A stretch of DNA of 52,611 bases from Lysobacter antibioticus HS124 (GCF_000336385.2 NZ_HG424534.1:10326-62936), one strand, 5' to 3'. Counted from the stretch's first letter, positions 43,182 to 51,996 are shown. The notes: generated by a model from the sequence alone, not told the origin. Numbers and translations are program-made.

Positions 43182-43754
43182 ATGGACGAGCTCCGATACC
43201 TGCGCGGCTACGGCGAACGCGTGCTGACCCAGGTCCGCGCGCTGATCGATGCCGGCCGTCTCGGCGAAGTGCTGCGCAATCGCTACAGCGCGGGCCACCA
43301 GGTCCGCGACGACAAGGCGCTGTTCGAGTACGTGGTCGCGATCAAGGACCGCTACATGCGCAAAAGCGACCCGCTCAACAAGGTCGTCTACGACAACAAG
43401 CTGCATGTGGTGAAGCATGCGCTAGGCACCCACACCGCGGTGTCGCGCGCGCACGGCGGCCGGCTCAAGGCGGCGCGCGAGATCCGCATCGCCACCCTGT
43501 TCCGCGATGCGCCGGGCGAGTTCCTGGAGATGATCGCGGTGCACGAGCTGGCCCACCTCAAGCATCGCGATCACGACAAGGCCTTCTACCAGCTCTGCGC
43601 CCACATGAGCGCGGACTACCACCAGCGCGAGTTCGATCTGCGCCTGTACCTGACGCAGCTCAAGTTGAGCCAGCTCGCGCCGGCGGAGCGCGGACCGCAC
43701 GCCGCGACCGGCGACGACGCCGCCGCTCAGGCCGCCAAGGGCGGACGCCCGTAG
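43182..43754 (+). CDS. YgjP/DUF45-like M48-type metallopeptidase
   Basis: 190 residues. The zinc motif is HELAHLKHRDHDKAFY with H121, E122 and H125, followed by another His (H131). The N-terminal half (LRYLRGYGERVLTQVRALIDAGRLGEVLRNRYS) is helical. This matches the DUF45/YgjP family of cytoplasmic metallopeptidases, here of the type that continues with CAHMSADYHQREFDLRLYLTQLKL. The last 30 residues are disordered (Ala-rich) and its 3' end overlaps the end of the darcynin-family gene by 28 bp on the opposite strand. Confidence 0.85.
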   Translation: MDELRYLRGYGERVLTQVRALIDAGRLGEVLRNRYSAGHQVRDDKALFEYVVAIKDRYMRKSDPLNKVVYDNKLHVVKHALGTHTAVSRAHGGRLKAAREIRIATLFRDAPGEFLEMIAVHELAHLKHRDHDKAFYQLCAHMSADYHQREFDLRLYLTQLKLSQLAPAERGPHAATGDDAAAQAAKGGRP

Positions 43755-44083
43755 TTGCTGGCGTAGGCGTTCTCCACCCCGGGCAGGATCTCGACGATGG
43801 CGAAGTAGCGGTCCCAGAACGGGGTTTCGCGCAAGGCCTCGACCACCAGCTCGTAGGCGTGATGGCTGCGCGCGTCCCACTGCCACAGATCGGTGACCCG
43901 GGCGTTGTAGAACTCGATGTCGTAGAAGCGCAACCGCACCTGATCGCGGTGCTGCTTGAGGATGGGCTCGACGTGCTCGGCGAGCAGACGGAAGCGCGTG
44001 TCGATGTCGAAGCCCAGCCACTCCGGCTGAGTCTTGACCAGCATGAACACGGTCAGGGGATAGCGCTGTTCGGTGTCGCTCAT
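43727..44083 (-). CDS. Darcynin-family protein
   Basis: 118 residues. Sequence LTVFMLVKTQPEWLGFDIDTRFRLLAEHVEPILKQHRDQVRLRFYDIEFYNARVTDLWQWDARSHHAYELVVEALRETPFWDRYFAIVEILPGVENAYASNYG matches the darcynin family, small ferredoxin-like-fold proteins of unknown function (the PEWL, ARVTD and ETPFWxxYFxIVEILPGxENAY motifs are all present). It is divergent from a TetR-family gene and shares with it a 77-bp intergenic region containing a perfect palindrome, so it is probably the TetR target. Its 3' end overlaps the metallopeptidase gene. Confidence 0.88.
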   Translation of the reverse strand: MSDTEQRYPLTVFMLVKTQPEWLGFDIDTRFRLLAEHVEPILKQHRDQVRLRFYDIEFYNARVTDLWQWDARSHHAYELVVEALRETPFWDRYFAIVEILPGVENAYASNYGRPPLAA

Positions 44084-44120
44084 GATCGCCTCGTTGGCGT
44101 TTCGTGGAAGTCGCGGACAC

Positions 44121-44142
44121 AATATGAGCGATTGCTCATATT
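44121..44142. promoter_or_regulatory. Perfect TetR-type operator
   Basis: AATATGAGC-GATT-GCTCATATT, perfect 9-bp arms around a 4-bp spacer. It is the only clear dyad between the divergent darcynin gene (start 44083) and the TetR-family gene (start 44161), lying 38 bp from the former and 19 bp from the latter. Its position suits repression of both. The binding protein is inferred to be the adjacent TetR. Confidence 0.75.
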
Positions 44143-44160
44143 CACTACTCGCATCCCGCC

Positions 44161-44808
44161 ATGCCCGTCGCGCGCCGCCGCACCAGCCTGAAACCACGCA
44201 AAATCCCCCGTCAGGAACGCGCCGCCGATACCGTCGCCGCGATCCTTGAAGCGGCGGCTCGCATTCTCGAGCGCCACGGCCTGCGCGGCTACAACACCAA
44301 TGCCGTGGCCGAGCGCGCCGGAGTCAGCATCGGCTCGCTGTACCAGTACTTTCCCAACAAGGACGCCTTGACCGCCGCGCTGATCGAACGCGAAACGCAA
44401 ACTCTGCTGGCCGACCTCGCCGCGGTTCCGGCGCAAGCCGGCTACCGCAGCGGCATCGTCGCGTTGGTGCGGGCGGCGACCGCGCACCAGTTGCAGCGGC
44501 CGGCGCTGGCGCGCTTGCTCGATTTCGAAGAGCGGCGCCTGCCGCTGCGCGAACGCGATCTGCGCGTCGACCGCGCCGCACAGGACTGCGTGCTGGCCCT
44601 GCTCGCCCGTCCGGACGCGCCCGCGCGGCCCGGCGGCGGTGGCGCCGCGCCGGAGTTGCTGGCTCTGGACACCATCGCGATCGTGCGCAGCATCGTCGAC
44701 GGCGCCGGCGAGCGCGGCGAAACCGACGCCGCCGCCCTGCAGGCGCGGGTGTTGCGCGCGGTGTTCGGCTATTTGGGCGCGCCGCGCCGGGGCACGGCGG
44801 CCGGGTGA
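44161..44808 (+). CDS. TetR-family repressor
   Basis: 215 residues. The N-terminal HTH reads RQERAADTVAAILEAAARILERHGLRGYNTNAVAERAGVSIGSLYQYFPNKDALTAALIER, the standard TetR_N domain (about 17-75). The C-terminal ligand region is less conserved (LLDFEERRLPLRERDLRVDR...). A Gly/Pro-rich insertion (DAPARPGGGGAAP) lies near residues 150-165. It probably represses the divergent darcynin-family gene and itself through the palindrome at 44121-44142. The ligand is unknown. Confidence 0.9.
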   Translation: MPVARRRTSLKPRKIPRQERAADTVAAILEAAARILERHGLRGYNTNAVAERAGVSIGSLYQYFPNKDALTAALIERETQTLLADLAAVPAQAGYRSGIVALVRAATAHQLQRPALARLLDFEERRLPLRERDLRVDRAAQDCVLALLARPDAPARPGGGGAAPELLALDTIAIVRSIVDGAGERGETDAAALQARVLRAVFGYLGAPRRGTAAG

Positions 44809-44822
44809 GCGCGGCGCGGCGT

Positions 44823-46118
44823 TCAGAGCGCCGATTCGCTCTCGCCTTCGTCCTCGCGCACCATCAACAGGGCGATCAGGGTCAGCGCGCCGGCCGCGGC
44901 GAGATAGAAGCCGACGAATTCCAGGCCGTAGCGCTGGGCCAGCCAGGTCGCCGCGTACGGCGCCAACGAAGCGCCGAAGATGCCGGCGAGGTTGAACGCC
45001 AGCGAGGCGCCGGTATAGCGCACGGCGGTCGGGAACATCTCGGCCAGAATGGTGCCGAGTGGGCCGTAGGTCAGGCCCATGATGCCCAGGCCGAGACCGA
45101 GGAAGATCAGGGTGCCGGGCACGCTGCCGGACGAGAACAGCTCGGCGAAGTACAGGCCGAACAGCACGATCGCGCCGGTCGACAGGATCATCGCCAGACG
45201 CCGGCCGCGCCGGTCGGCGAACACCGCCGACAGCGGAATGGTCACGGCGAAGCAGACCACGCCGCCCAGCTGCAATTGCAGGAACTGCTCGCGCGTATAG
45301 CCCAATTGCGAAGTACCCCAGCTCAGCGCGAACACGGTCATCAGGTAGAACAGCACGAAGGTCGCCAAGGCGGCGAAGGTGCCGGCGATCAAGGCGCCGG
45401 GATGGTGCGCCAGCACTTTCAGCATCGGCAGGCGCACGCGCTCGTGCTGGTCGATGGCGCGCTGGAACGCCGGCGTCTCGCTGATCCGCAGGCGCACCCA
45501 CAACCCCACCAGGACCAGGACCGCGCTGGCCAGGAACGGAATCCGCCAGCCCCAGGCGAAGAACGCCGCATCGCCCATGGTGCCGGTCAGCAGCAAGAAG
45601 ATGCCGGTCGAGAGAAAGAAGCCGATCGGCGCGCCGAGCTGCGGAAACATGCCGTACCAGGCGCGCTTGCCCGGCGGCGCGTTTTCGGTCGCCAGCAACA
45701 CCGCTCCGCCCCACTCGCCGCCCAGGCCCAGTCCCTGGCCGAAGCGGCACACGGCCAGCAGCGCCGGCGCGAGGATGCCGATGCTGTGATAGGTCGGCAG
45801 CAAGCCGATCGCCACCGTCGACAGCCCCATGGTCAGCAGCGCCGCGACCAGGGTCGCCTTGCGGCCGATGCGGTCGCCGAAATGCCCGAACACCGCCGAG
45901 CCGATCGGCCGGGCCAGGAAGGCCAGCGCGAAGGTCGCCAGCGACTGCAGGGTGGCGGTGTTCGGATCGGCGGCGGGGAAGAACAGCTTGGGAAAGACCA
46001 GCACCGCCGCGGTGGCGTAGATGTAGAAATCGAAGAACTCGATGGTGGTGCCGATCAGGCTCGCGAACAGCACGCGGGAGGCGGACGGGGCAGCGGGTGC
46101 GATCGCGACGGCGCTCAT
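44823..46118 (-). CDS. MHS-type MFS transporter (ShiA/KgtP/ProP-like)
   Basis: 431 residues from the ATG at 46118 (MSAVAIAPAAPSASRVLFASLIGTTIEFFDFYIYATAAVLVFPKLFF). The metabolite:H+ symporter signature is clear: GTTIEFFDFYIYA at helix 1, RPIGSAVFGHFGDRIGRKATL between helices 2 and 3, FGQGLGLGGEWGGAVLLATENAPPGKRAWYGMFPQLGAPIGFFLS, and LGIMGLTYGPLGTILAEMFPTAVRYTGASLAFNLAGIFGASLAPY. Twelve helices fit. Family substrates are organic acids, shikimate, proline or betaine; the local genes do not decide. It converges on the TetR gene, with 14 bp between stops. Confidence 0.9.
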   Translation of the reverse strand: MSAVAIAPAAPSASRVLFASLIGTTIEFFDFYIYATAAVLVFPKLFFPAADPNTATLQSLATFALAFLARPIGSAVFGHFGDRIGRKATLVAALLTMGLSTVAIGLLPTYHSIGILAPALLAVCRFGQGLGLGGEWGGAVLLATENAPPGKRAWYGMFPQLGAPIGFFLSTGIFLLLTGTMGDAAFFAWGWRIPFLASAVLVLVGLWVRLRISETPAFQRAIDQHERVRLPMLKVLAHHPGALIAGTFAALATFVLFYLMTVFALSWGTSQLGYTREQFLQLQLGGVVCFAVTIPLSAVFADRRGRRLAMILSTGAIVLFGLYFAELFSSGSVPGTLIFLGLGLGIMGLTYGPLGTILAEMFPTAVRYTGASLAFNLAGIFGASLAPYAATWLAQRYGLEFVGFYLAAAGALTLIALLMVREDEGESESAL

Positions 46119-46254
46119 ACGGGTTCCGGGCGGGGGACAGTCCATACATACCCGATCCCGGCCCCATCCGGCAAAGCCGGGCGCTGGCCGTGCGCGCCGC
46201 GATACGGCATGGTGAAGCTCCGCCCCCGCGTTCGCCGTCGTCGAGCCGCCTTCC

Positions 46255-47352
46255 ATGAACGATCCCGCCCCCATCCGCGTGGCCCTGATCGGCTATGGTT
46301 TCGCCGGTCAGACTTTTCATGCCCCCCTGATCAGCGCCACGCCCGGCCTGCGCCTGGAGCTGGTCGGCTCACGCGATCCGGCCAAGGTCGCCCACGGACT
46401 GGCCGCCCGCGGGCTGCCTCCGGTGGCGGTGGTCGAAGACCCGTTCGCGGCAGCGACCGATCCGCGCGCCGAGCTGGTGGTGATCGCGACTCCGAACGCC
46501 AGCCACGCGCCGCTGGCGCGCGCCGCGCTGGACGCCGGCAAACACGTGGTGATCGACAAACCCTTCGCGCTGGATCTGCGCCAGGCGCGCGAGCTGAGCG
46601 CGCTCGCGCAACAGCGCGGGCGACTGCTGTCGGTGTTCCAGAACCGGCGCTGGGACAGCGACTTCCTCGCTGTCCGCGGGCTGATCCAGGACGGTCGCCT
46701 CGGCGAGGTGCTGCATTTCGAATCGCATATCGACCGTTACCGGCCGCAGGTGCGCGAGCGCTGGCGCGAACAGGCCGGCGCCGGCAGCGGACTGTGGTGG
46801 GACCTGGGGCCGCACCTGGTCGATCAGGTCTTGCTGGTGTTCGGTTTGCCGCACCGCGTGTCGGCCAGCCTGGCGGTGCAGCGCGACGGCGCCCAGGTCG
46901 CCGACTGGGCGCACGTCGTGCTCGAATACGGCCGGCGCCGGGCGATCCTGCACGCCAGCATGCTGGTCGCCGGCGGCAGCGCGCGCTTCACCGTCCACGG
47001 CCAGCGCGGCAGTGCGGTCAAGACGCTGGCCGATCGCCAGGAAGCGCAGTTGCTGGCCGGGATGCGCCCGGGCGCGCTGGAGTGGGGGCGCGACGAAGAC
47101 CCGTTGATCGTCTACGACGACGCCGGCACGCATCGGTTGCCGGCGCCGGCCGGCGATCAGGGCCGCTACTACGCCGGCATCCGCGACGCCGTGCTCGGAC
47201 GCGGCGCCAATCCGGTCACGCCGGCGCAAGCGCTGGCGGTGATGGCGGTACTGGAAACCGCCGAAGCCGCTGCCGCGCACGGCCACGGCCTGTCGCTGCC
47301 GCTCAGCGACGCCGAACGCGCGGCCTTCGCCGCCGACGCGATTTCGCCCTGA
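46255..47352 (+). CDS. Gfo/Idh/MocA-family oxidoreductase
   Basis: 365 residues. The N-terminal Rossmann fold has VALIGYGFAGQTFHAPLISATPGLRLELVGSRDP, VVIATPNASHAPLARAALDAGKHVVIDKPFALDLRQA with the family Lys-Pro (DKPF), and the substrate domain has FQNRRWDSDFLAVRGLIQDGRLGEVLHFESHIDRYRP and LWWDLGPHLVDQVLLVFGLP (DxxxHxxD-like catalytic region). This matches oxidoreductases such as YdgJ. They oxidise or reduce sugars or inositols using NAD(P). It is divergent from the MFS gene, with 136 bp between starts. Confidence 0.92.
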   Translation: MNDPAPIRVALIGYGFAGQTFHAPLISATPGLRLELVGSRDPAKVAHGLAARGLPPVAVVEDPFAAATDPRAELVVIATPNASHAPLARAALDAGKHVVIDKPFALDLRQARELSALAQQRGRLLSVFQNRRWDSDFLAVRGLIQDGRLGEVLHFESHIDRYRPQVRERWREQAGAGSGLWWDLGPHLVDQVLLVFGLPHRVSASLAVQRDGAQVADWAHVVLEYGRRRAILHASMLVAGGSARFTVHGQRGSAVKTLADRQEAQLLAGMRPGALEWGRDEDPLIVYDDAGTHRLPAPAGDQGRYYAGIRDAVLGRGANPVTPAQALAVMAVLETAEAAAAHGHGLSLPLSDAERAAFAADAISP

Positions 47353-47782
47353 AGAAAATCTTGACGCCGGCGCGCGTCGCGCTTGCCGGCTGCGACAACA
47401 TCGCGCAACCGCGGAAACATCCCGTCAACGCCGCGCCAACGCCGCGCAACCGCGGCCATCGCGCGCGCCGATGCGGACGCGGCCAATTTCGACTGCATCG
47501 CAAATCGCGCAAGCCGATTCCGCGGCTGCGACTAGTGCGCGAAACATCAAGGTTCGCGGCGGCGCGCATTCATAGGCTGTAGCCGCCACCATCACGCCAG
47601 GGATGCGGCGTGTTCGCCCCTGCTCCGTACCGGTCCCCGCCCGGTCCGGCCTTGTCTGCACTTGGCGCCGACGCCATTGCGTCGGCGCACTCGCGGGACC
47701 GATCGCCGCGGCCCACGCGTTCGCGGCGGGACTGTTTCGCCACGCCCCTCCTCGCATACGACTCAAGGACAAGGACATCGAC
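47353..47782. other. Gap rich in short CGCGCAACCGCGG-type repeats
   Basis: 430 bp. Near 47402-47456 imperfect copies of the form CGCGCAACCGCGGAAACATC and CGCGCAACCGCGGCCATCGC alternate with AACGCCGCGCCAACGCCG. The stretch 47540-47600 is where the promoter and leader of the secreted protein gene at 47783 would lie. No gene was seen. Confidence 0.5.
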
Positions 47783-48604
47783 ATGACCACGCGCCCAATC
47801 CGCACCTCCCGCCGTCTGCGTTTCGCCGCGCTCGCCTGCGCGCTCGGGGCCGCCGGTTTCGCGCCCGGCGCGTTCGCCCAGAGCAGCGAAGTGGCTGCCG
47901 CGAACGTACGCGCCTGCGCCGCCAGCGGCATCGTCAGCGTCACCGTGCTCGGCCTCACCACGTCCCTCCCACTGCCTTGCACCGGCGAGGCCCTGCGCAG
48001 TTCGCCCGGCCGCGACGATGGGTCGGCCGCCTCGGTCGACCTCAGCCTGCTCGGCATCGTCGGCCTGCTGAAAATCGGCGCTGCGCAACAGCAGGCCATC
48101 TACACCAACGCGCCGGGGGCGACCGCGCTCGACGGCGCCTCGCAAGCCGCGGGGCTCAGCCTGGTGCAGGACCTGATCACCGTCGAGGGGGTCAGCGGCG
48201 AGCTGTCCTGCGACTCGCTGTCGGGCGACAACGTCGTGAAATGCAACGCCGGCACCCGGGTGGCGCGCATACGCGTGGCCGGTGGCGATCTGATCAACCT
48301 GCCGGCACCGATTCCGCGCAACTTCAGCCTGCCGATCGGCGGCAGCCTGCGCCTGACCGTGCTCGGCATTCCGGTCGAAGTGCCGCTGAACGGCGTGCTG
48401 ACCCTCAACCGGTCCGCCGTGTCCGGGGTCGGCACCCGCAACGTGTTCGTCGCCCATCAGCCGGTGCAGCTCGGTGTCGAGGGCCGGGTCAGCGTCGCCG
48501 GTCTGGGTTTGGTCGGCGTCCGCGTGGAAGCCGCCACGAGTTCCTCGGCCGTGAGCATCGGCGCCACCCGCGCCGTCGCCGGCGTGCGCATCGACGATCT
48601 GTAA
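47783..48604 (+). CDS. Secreted beta-rich protein, unknown (choice-of-anchor P-like)
   Basis: 273 residues from the ATG at 47783, with AAGGACAAGGAC upstream. The signal peptide ends GAFAQSS (about 1-33). The mature part has repeats of short hydrophobic beta segments (VTVLGLTTSLPLPC, VDLSLLGIVGLLKIG, LRLTVLGIPVEVPLNGVLTLN, VEGRVSVAGLGLVGVRVEA) and four Cys in two likely pairs (C-A-A, P-C-T, L-S-C-D, K-C-N). The pattern is reminiscent of choice-of-anchor P proteins, but no sorting sequence was found. The gene has its own RBS and is preceded by a low-complexity gap. Confidence 0.65.
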   Translation: MTTRPIRTSRRLRFAALACALGAAGFAPGAFAQSSEVAAANVRACAASGIVSVTVLGLTTSLPLPCTGEALRSSPGRDDGSAASVDLSLLGIVGLLKIGAAQQQAIYTNAPGATALDGASQAAGLSLVQDLITVEGVSGELSCDSLSGDNVVKCNAGTRVARIRVAGGDLINLPAPIPRNFSLPIGGSLRLTVLGIPVEVPLNGVLTLNRSAVSGVGTRNVFVAHQPVQLGVEGRVSVAGLGLVGVRVEAATSSSAVSIGATRAVAGVRIDDL

Positions 48605-48979
48605 TCCGGCCGCGCCCTTTCTGCGCGCGGCGCAGGAAGGGCGCTCGCCGGGACGACAGCGTCCGGGCCCGCGACGGCTGTCGTGGACCGTTGCGTTTTT
48701 CCGGTCGCGGCTTGCGCCGCCCCGCCAGCGCCCCTCCGCTGCGGGAGCGACGGAAGCCGCGACCTTTCCGTCCGGGCGGCCGCCCCGACCGCCCCGACCG
48801 CACCGCAGCGACGAAACCGGGCGGCGTCGCGGCTGGCGCCCGCAGACCGGCGCCGATGGCTGCCCGCGTCGTCCGATCGCGGGCCATCGCCTACCCTGGG
48901 CGACCGGGCGCGCAAAGCGCAACCTGGATCAATCCGGCCCGCGCAGACTGCCCGGACACGACGCCAACGGAGTTCCGCT
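48605..48979. repeat. Gap with inverted REP-like pair
   Basis: GGTCGCGGCTTGCGCCGCCC at 48703-48722 and the inverted GGGAGCGACGGAAGCCGCGA, 48742-48761 (continuing to 48764). The copies face each other over about 20 bp, as in the pair at 17.5 kb. The remainder up to the AraC gene has no recognised gene. Confidence 0.55.
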
Positions 48980-49840
48980 TTGAGCCGCCGCAACACGTTC
49001 GAGCAGTACAGCGCCCGGATCGAGAAGGTCGTCGCCTTTCTCTCCGACCGTCTCGATCAGCCGCTGACCCTGGCCCAACTCGCCGACGCCGGCCATTTCT
49101 CGCCGTTCCACTTCCATCGCGTCTACCGCGGCCTGATGGGCGAGACCATCGCCAGCACCCAACGCCGCCTGCGCCTGCATCGCGCCGCGGCGGAGCTGAT
49201 CGGCAACCGCCAGCCGATCGCCCAGATCGCCGTCCGCGCCGGTTACGGCAGCGTGGCGGCGTTCACCCGCGCCTTCGGTGCGGTGTACGGCGATGCGCCG
49301 GCGGCGTTCCGCAAGCGTCGTGCCGCCCTGCCCGCCCTGCCCGGCGCGGCCTTCGACCCGACTTTGGAGACGCTGATGTACACCGCCCAGATCAACACCC
49401 TCGCCCCGATCCGCGTCATCGCCCTGCCGCACCGCGGCGACTATCAGACCATCGGCCAAAGCTTCCACGCCCTCTACGCCTGGGCGGGACCGCGCGGACT
49501 GATGCGCCCGGACGCGCGCGGCATCGGCATCTACTACGACAGCCCCGCCGATACTCCGGTCGAACAGTTGCGTTCGGAGGCCTGCATCAGCGCCTCCGGC
49601 GAGATCGAGCCCGGCGAGGGCATGCGCCGGGTCGAGATCGCCGGCGGCCGCCACGCGGTGGTCGTGCACACCGGGCCCTATGCCGAACTGCAACGCGCCT
49701 ACGACTGGCTGTTCTGCCAATGGCTGCCGGCCAGCGGCGAAGAAGCCGGCGATGCGCCGGTGTACGAGGAATACCTCAACGACCCCTCGCAGCTGCCGCC
49801 GGCGGAGTGGAAGACCGCGATCTGCCTGCCGCTGAAGTGA
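48980..49840 (+). CDS. AraC-family regulator with GyrI-like effector domain
   Basis: 286 residues. A TTG start at 48980 (LSRRNTFEQY) is chosen because an ACGGAG site lies 8-13 bp upstream and no in-frame ATG fits the protein. The AraC HTH comes first: IEKVVAFLSDRLDQPLTLAQLADAGHFSPFHFHRVYRGLMGE and AVRAGYGSVAAFTRAFGAVYGDAPAAFRK. The GyrI-like domain follows (about 140-286): INTLAPIRVIALPHRGDYQTIGQSFHALYAW, GRHAVVVHTGPYAELQRAYDWLFCQWLP and PVYEEYLNDPSQLPPAEWKTAICLPLK. The pattern is that of regulators that sense drugs or small organic compounds. Confidence 0.88.
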   Translation: MSRRNTFEQYSARIEKVVAFLSDRLDQPLTLAQLADAGHFSPFHFHRVYRGLMGETIASTQRRLRLHRAAAELIGNRQPIAQIAVRAGYGSVAAFTRAFGAVYGDAPAAFRKRRAALPALPGAAFDPTLETLMYTAQINTLAPIRVIALPHRGDYQTIGQSFHALYAWAGPRGLMRPDARGIGIYYDSPADTPVEQLRSEACISASGEIEPGEGMRRVEIAGGRHAVVVHTGPYAELQRAYDWLFCQWLPASGEEAGDAPVYEEYLNDPSQLPPAEWKTAICLPLK

Positions 49841-49846
49841 GCTCGC

Positions 49847-49872
49847 AGCGGGCGCGCCGGCGCGCGCCCGCT
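49847..49872 (+). terminator. Hairpin after the AraC gene
   Basis: AGCGGGCGCG (49847-49856) pairs perfectly with CGCGCCCGCT (49863-49872), a 10-bp stem with a 6-nt loop, starting 7 bp past the stop. No T-run follows. Terminator-like only. Confidence 0.5.
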
Positions 49873-50026
49873 GGCGGCGGCGGGGTTCGCCGCCAGGCGT
49901 CCGCCGCCCCTGCCCTGAGCGGCGCCGCCGCGTGCGCCGCGGCGTCTTCAACTGGAACTTACATCCGCGCGGCTACCGTGGGCGCATGAGGATTCCCATC
50001 CCGGCGCAATCGCGGGAACTCCCGCG

Positions 50027-51157
50027 ATGAGCGCGCAGTGCGATTACAGCTTCGGTATCGAGGAAGAATTCTTCCTGGTCCGGCCCGAGACCCGCCAACT
50101 CGCCGCGCAGGTGCCGGCACGCCTGCTCAAGCGCGCCCGCGCCCAGCTCGGCGAGTCGATCGAAAGCGAATTGCTGCAGGCGCAGATCGAGATCGCCTCG
50201 CCGGTGCTGTGCGACATCGCCCAAGCCCGGCGCCAGCTCGGCGAGTTGCGGCGCGGACTGTCGGCGTTGGCCGGCGAGCACGGCCTGGCCCTGCTCGCCG
50301 CCGGTACTCATCCGCTGGGGCTGTGGCGCGAGCAGATCGAAACCGACAAACCGCGCTACCGGCGCCTGGTCGAGGATTTCCAGATCGTCGCCCGGCGCAG
50401 CCTGGTCTGCGGGTTGCACGTGCACGTGCAACTGCCCGACGATGTCGACCGGGTGCAGGCGATGAACCGGGCCATGCCCTGGCTGCCGCTGTTCCTGGCG
50501 CTGTCGACCTCCTCGCCGTTCTGGGACCGGCTGCGCACCGGGCTGATGAGCTATCGTCAGGCCATGTACGACGAATGGCCGCGCACCGGCATTCCGGACT
50601 TCTTCGCCGACGAGGCCGCCTACGACGCCTTCGCCGCGGTGCTGGTGCGCGCCGGCGCGATCGCCGACGCCGGCTCGCTGTGGTGGGCGATCCGGCCCTC
50701 GCCGAACTACCCGACCGTGGAGCTGCGCATCGCCGACGCCTGCACCCGGCTCGACGACAGCCTGGCGATCGCCGCGCTGTATCGCTGCCTGATGCGGCAT
50801 CTGTCCATGCGTCCGGGCGACGCGCCGCCCTGCGACGCCGCCCTGCGCCGGGTCATCGACGAAAACCGCTGGCGCGCCAAGCGCTTCGGCCTGCAGGCGC
50901 AGTTCCTCGACGAACGCGGCCGGACCGAGCCGGCCCTGACCCAGTTGCAACGCTTGCGCGAGCTTTGCGCCGAGGACGCGCGCGCGCTGGACTGCGTCGA
51001 GGCGCTGCGGACGCTGGACGCGATTATCGAGCGCGGCACCAGCGCCCATGCCCAACTGGCCTGCTATCGCGAACAGCGCGAGCGCGGCGCCACTCGCAGC
51101 GCCGCACTGCGCAGCGTGGTCGACTGGCTGCTGCACACCACCATTCCCGAGCCCTGA
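50027..51157 (+). CDS. YbdK-type carboxylate-amine ligase (GCS2 family)
   Basis: 376 residues. The glutamate-cysteine ligase 2 signature is present: FGIEEEFFLVRPETRQLA, ESELLQAQIEIASPV, ALLAAGTHPLGLWREQIETDKPRYRRL, VCGLHVHVQLPDDVDRVQAMNRAMPWLPLFLALSTSSPFW and SLWWAIRPSPNYPTVELRIADACTRLDDSLAIAAL. These align with YbdK and related ATP-dependent ligases that join the gamma-carboxyl of Glu to an amine. It is followed after 29 bp by a class I glutamine amidotransferase/gamma-Glu hydrolase gene, so a gamma-glutamyl compound pathway is plausible. Confidence 0.92.
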   Translation: MSAQCDYSFGIEEEFFLVRPETRQLAAQVPARLLKRARAQLGESIESELLQAQIEIASPVLCDIAQARRQLGELRRGLSALAGEHGLALLAAGTHPLGLWREQIETDKPRYRRLVEDFQIVARRSLVCGLHVHVQLPDDVDRVQAMNRAMPWLPLFLALSTSSPFWDRLRTGLMSYRQAMYDEWPRTGIPDFFADEAAYDAFAAVLVRAGAIADAGSLWWAIRPSPNYPTVELRIADACTRLDDSLAIAALYRCLMRHLSMRPGDAPPCDAALRRVIDENRWRAKRFGLQAQFLDERGRTEPALTQLQRLRELCAEDARALDCVEALRTLDAIIERGTSAHAQLACYREQRERGATRSAALRSVVDWLLHTTIPEP

Positions 51158-51186
51158 CCCGAACGCCTCATCGCACCGACATCGCC

Positions 51187-51996
51187 ATGAACGCCCCTGC
51201 CCGAAAACTGCTGATCGGCCTGTCTCCGCGCCTGATGCGCAACTTGCCGCCGGAGTACGGCTTCCGCAACAAGACCCTGCAGTACCTGGAGCAGTCGATG
51301 GCGCACTGGGTGATGTCCAGCGGCGCATTGGTGACGATGATCCCCACGGTGGACGCGCTGGGCGAGGTGCAGGCCAGCGATCTGTCGGTGTGCGACTACG
51401 CCAGCGCGCTGGACGGGCTGATCCTGCAGGGCGGCGCCGACATCGACCCGCAGGCCTACGGAGAACAGCCCAGCGAATTGCTGATGACCACCGACCCGGA
51501 TCGCGACCGCTTCGAACTGAGCCTGCTGCGCGCCTTCGTCGAGGCCGGCAAGCCGGTGCTGGGCATCTGCCGCGGCATGCAGCTGATCAACGTCGCCCAC
51601 GGCGGCAGCCTGTACCAGGACTTGGTCGGCGGCGGCGCGACCGGCGACCTGCACTACATCCCGGCGCGCTACGACGAACACGCCCACGCGCTGGATCTGC
51701 GCCCCGACGGCTGGCTGCAAGCGTTGTATCCGCAGCACGGCCAGGCACGGGTCAACTCGATCCACCACCAGGGCATCAAGGCGCTGGGCGCCGGCCTGGA
51801 GGTCGAGGCCTGGTCGCAGGACGGCATTCCCGAATGCATCCGCGCCGCCGACGGCGGCTTCGTCGTCGGCGTGCAATGGCATCCGGAATTCCACGACCGC
51901 CGCTTCCCCGATCTGTTGCCGGGGCGGCCGCTGCTGATGGCCTTCATCGAGGCGGCGCGCGCGGTGGAGCGCGCGAACGCGGCCGCATCGGGGTAG
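51187..51996 (+). CDS. PuuD-like gamma-glutamyl-gamma-aminobutyrate hydrolase
   Basis: 269 residues. The class I amidotransferase fold has the nucleophile loop PVLGICRGMQLINVAHGG (C128) and the His-Glu pair in VGVQWHPEFH (H232, E234). LDGLILQGGADIDPQAYGE and VNSIHHQGIKALGAGLEVEAWSQDG are typical of the PuuD/peptidase C26 family, which hydrolyses gamma-glutamyl bonds. It starts 29 bp after the YbdK-type ligase, so the pair probably makes and later breaks (or recycles) gamma-glutamyl amides. A REP-like copy begins immediately before the stop codon. Confidence 0.93.
   Translation: MNAPARKLLIGLSPRLMRNLPPEYGFRNKTLQYLEQSMAHWVMSSGALVTMIPTVDALGEVQASDLSVCDYASALDGLILQGGADIDPQAYGEQPSELLMTTDPDRDRFELSLLRAFVEAGKPVLGICRGMQLINVAHGGSLYQDLVGGGATGDLHYIPARYDEHAHALDLRPDGWLQALYPQHGQARVNSIHHQGIKALGAGLEVEAWSQDGIPECIRAADGGFVVGVQWHPEFHDRRFPDLLPGRPLLMAFIEAARAVERANAAASG

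Noticed and set aside
44805-47582. A 925-codon + strand frame opposite the MFS transporter
   Set aside because: The MFS helices and the Gfo/Idh/MocA motifs are in other frames; this frame is Gln/Arg-rich noise.
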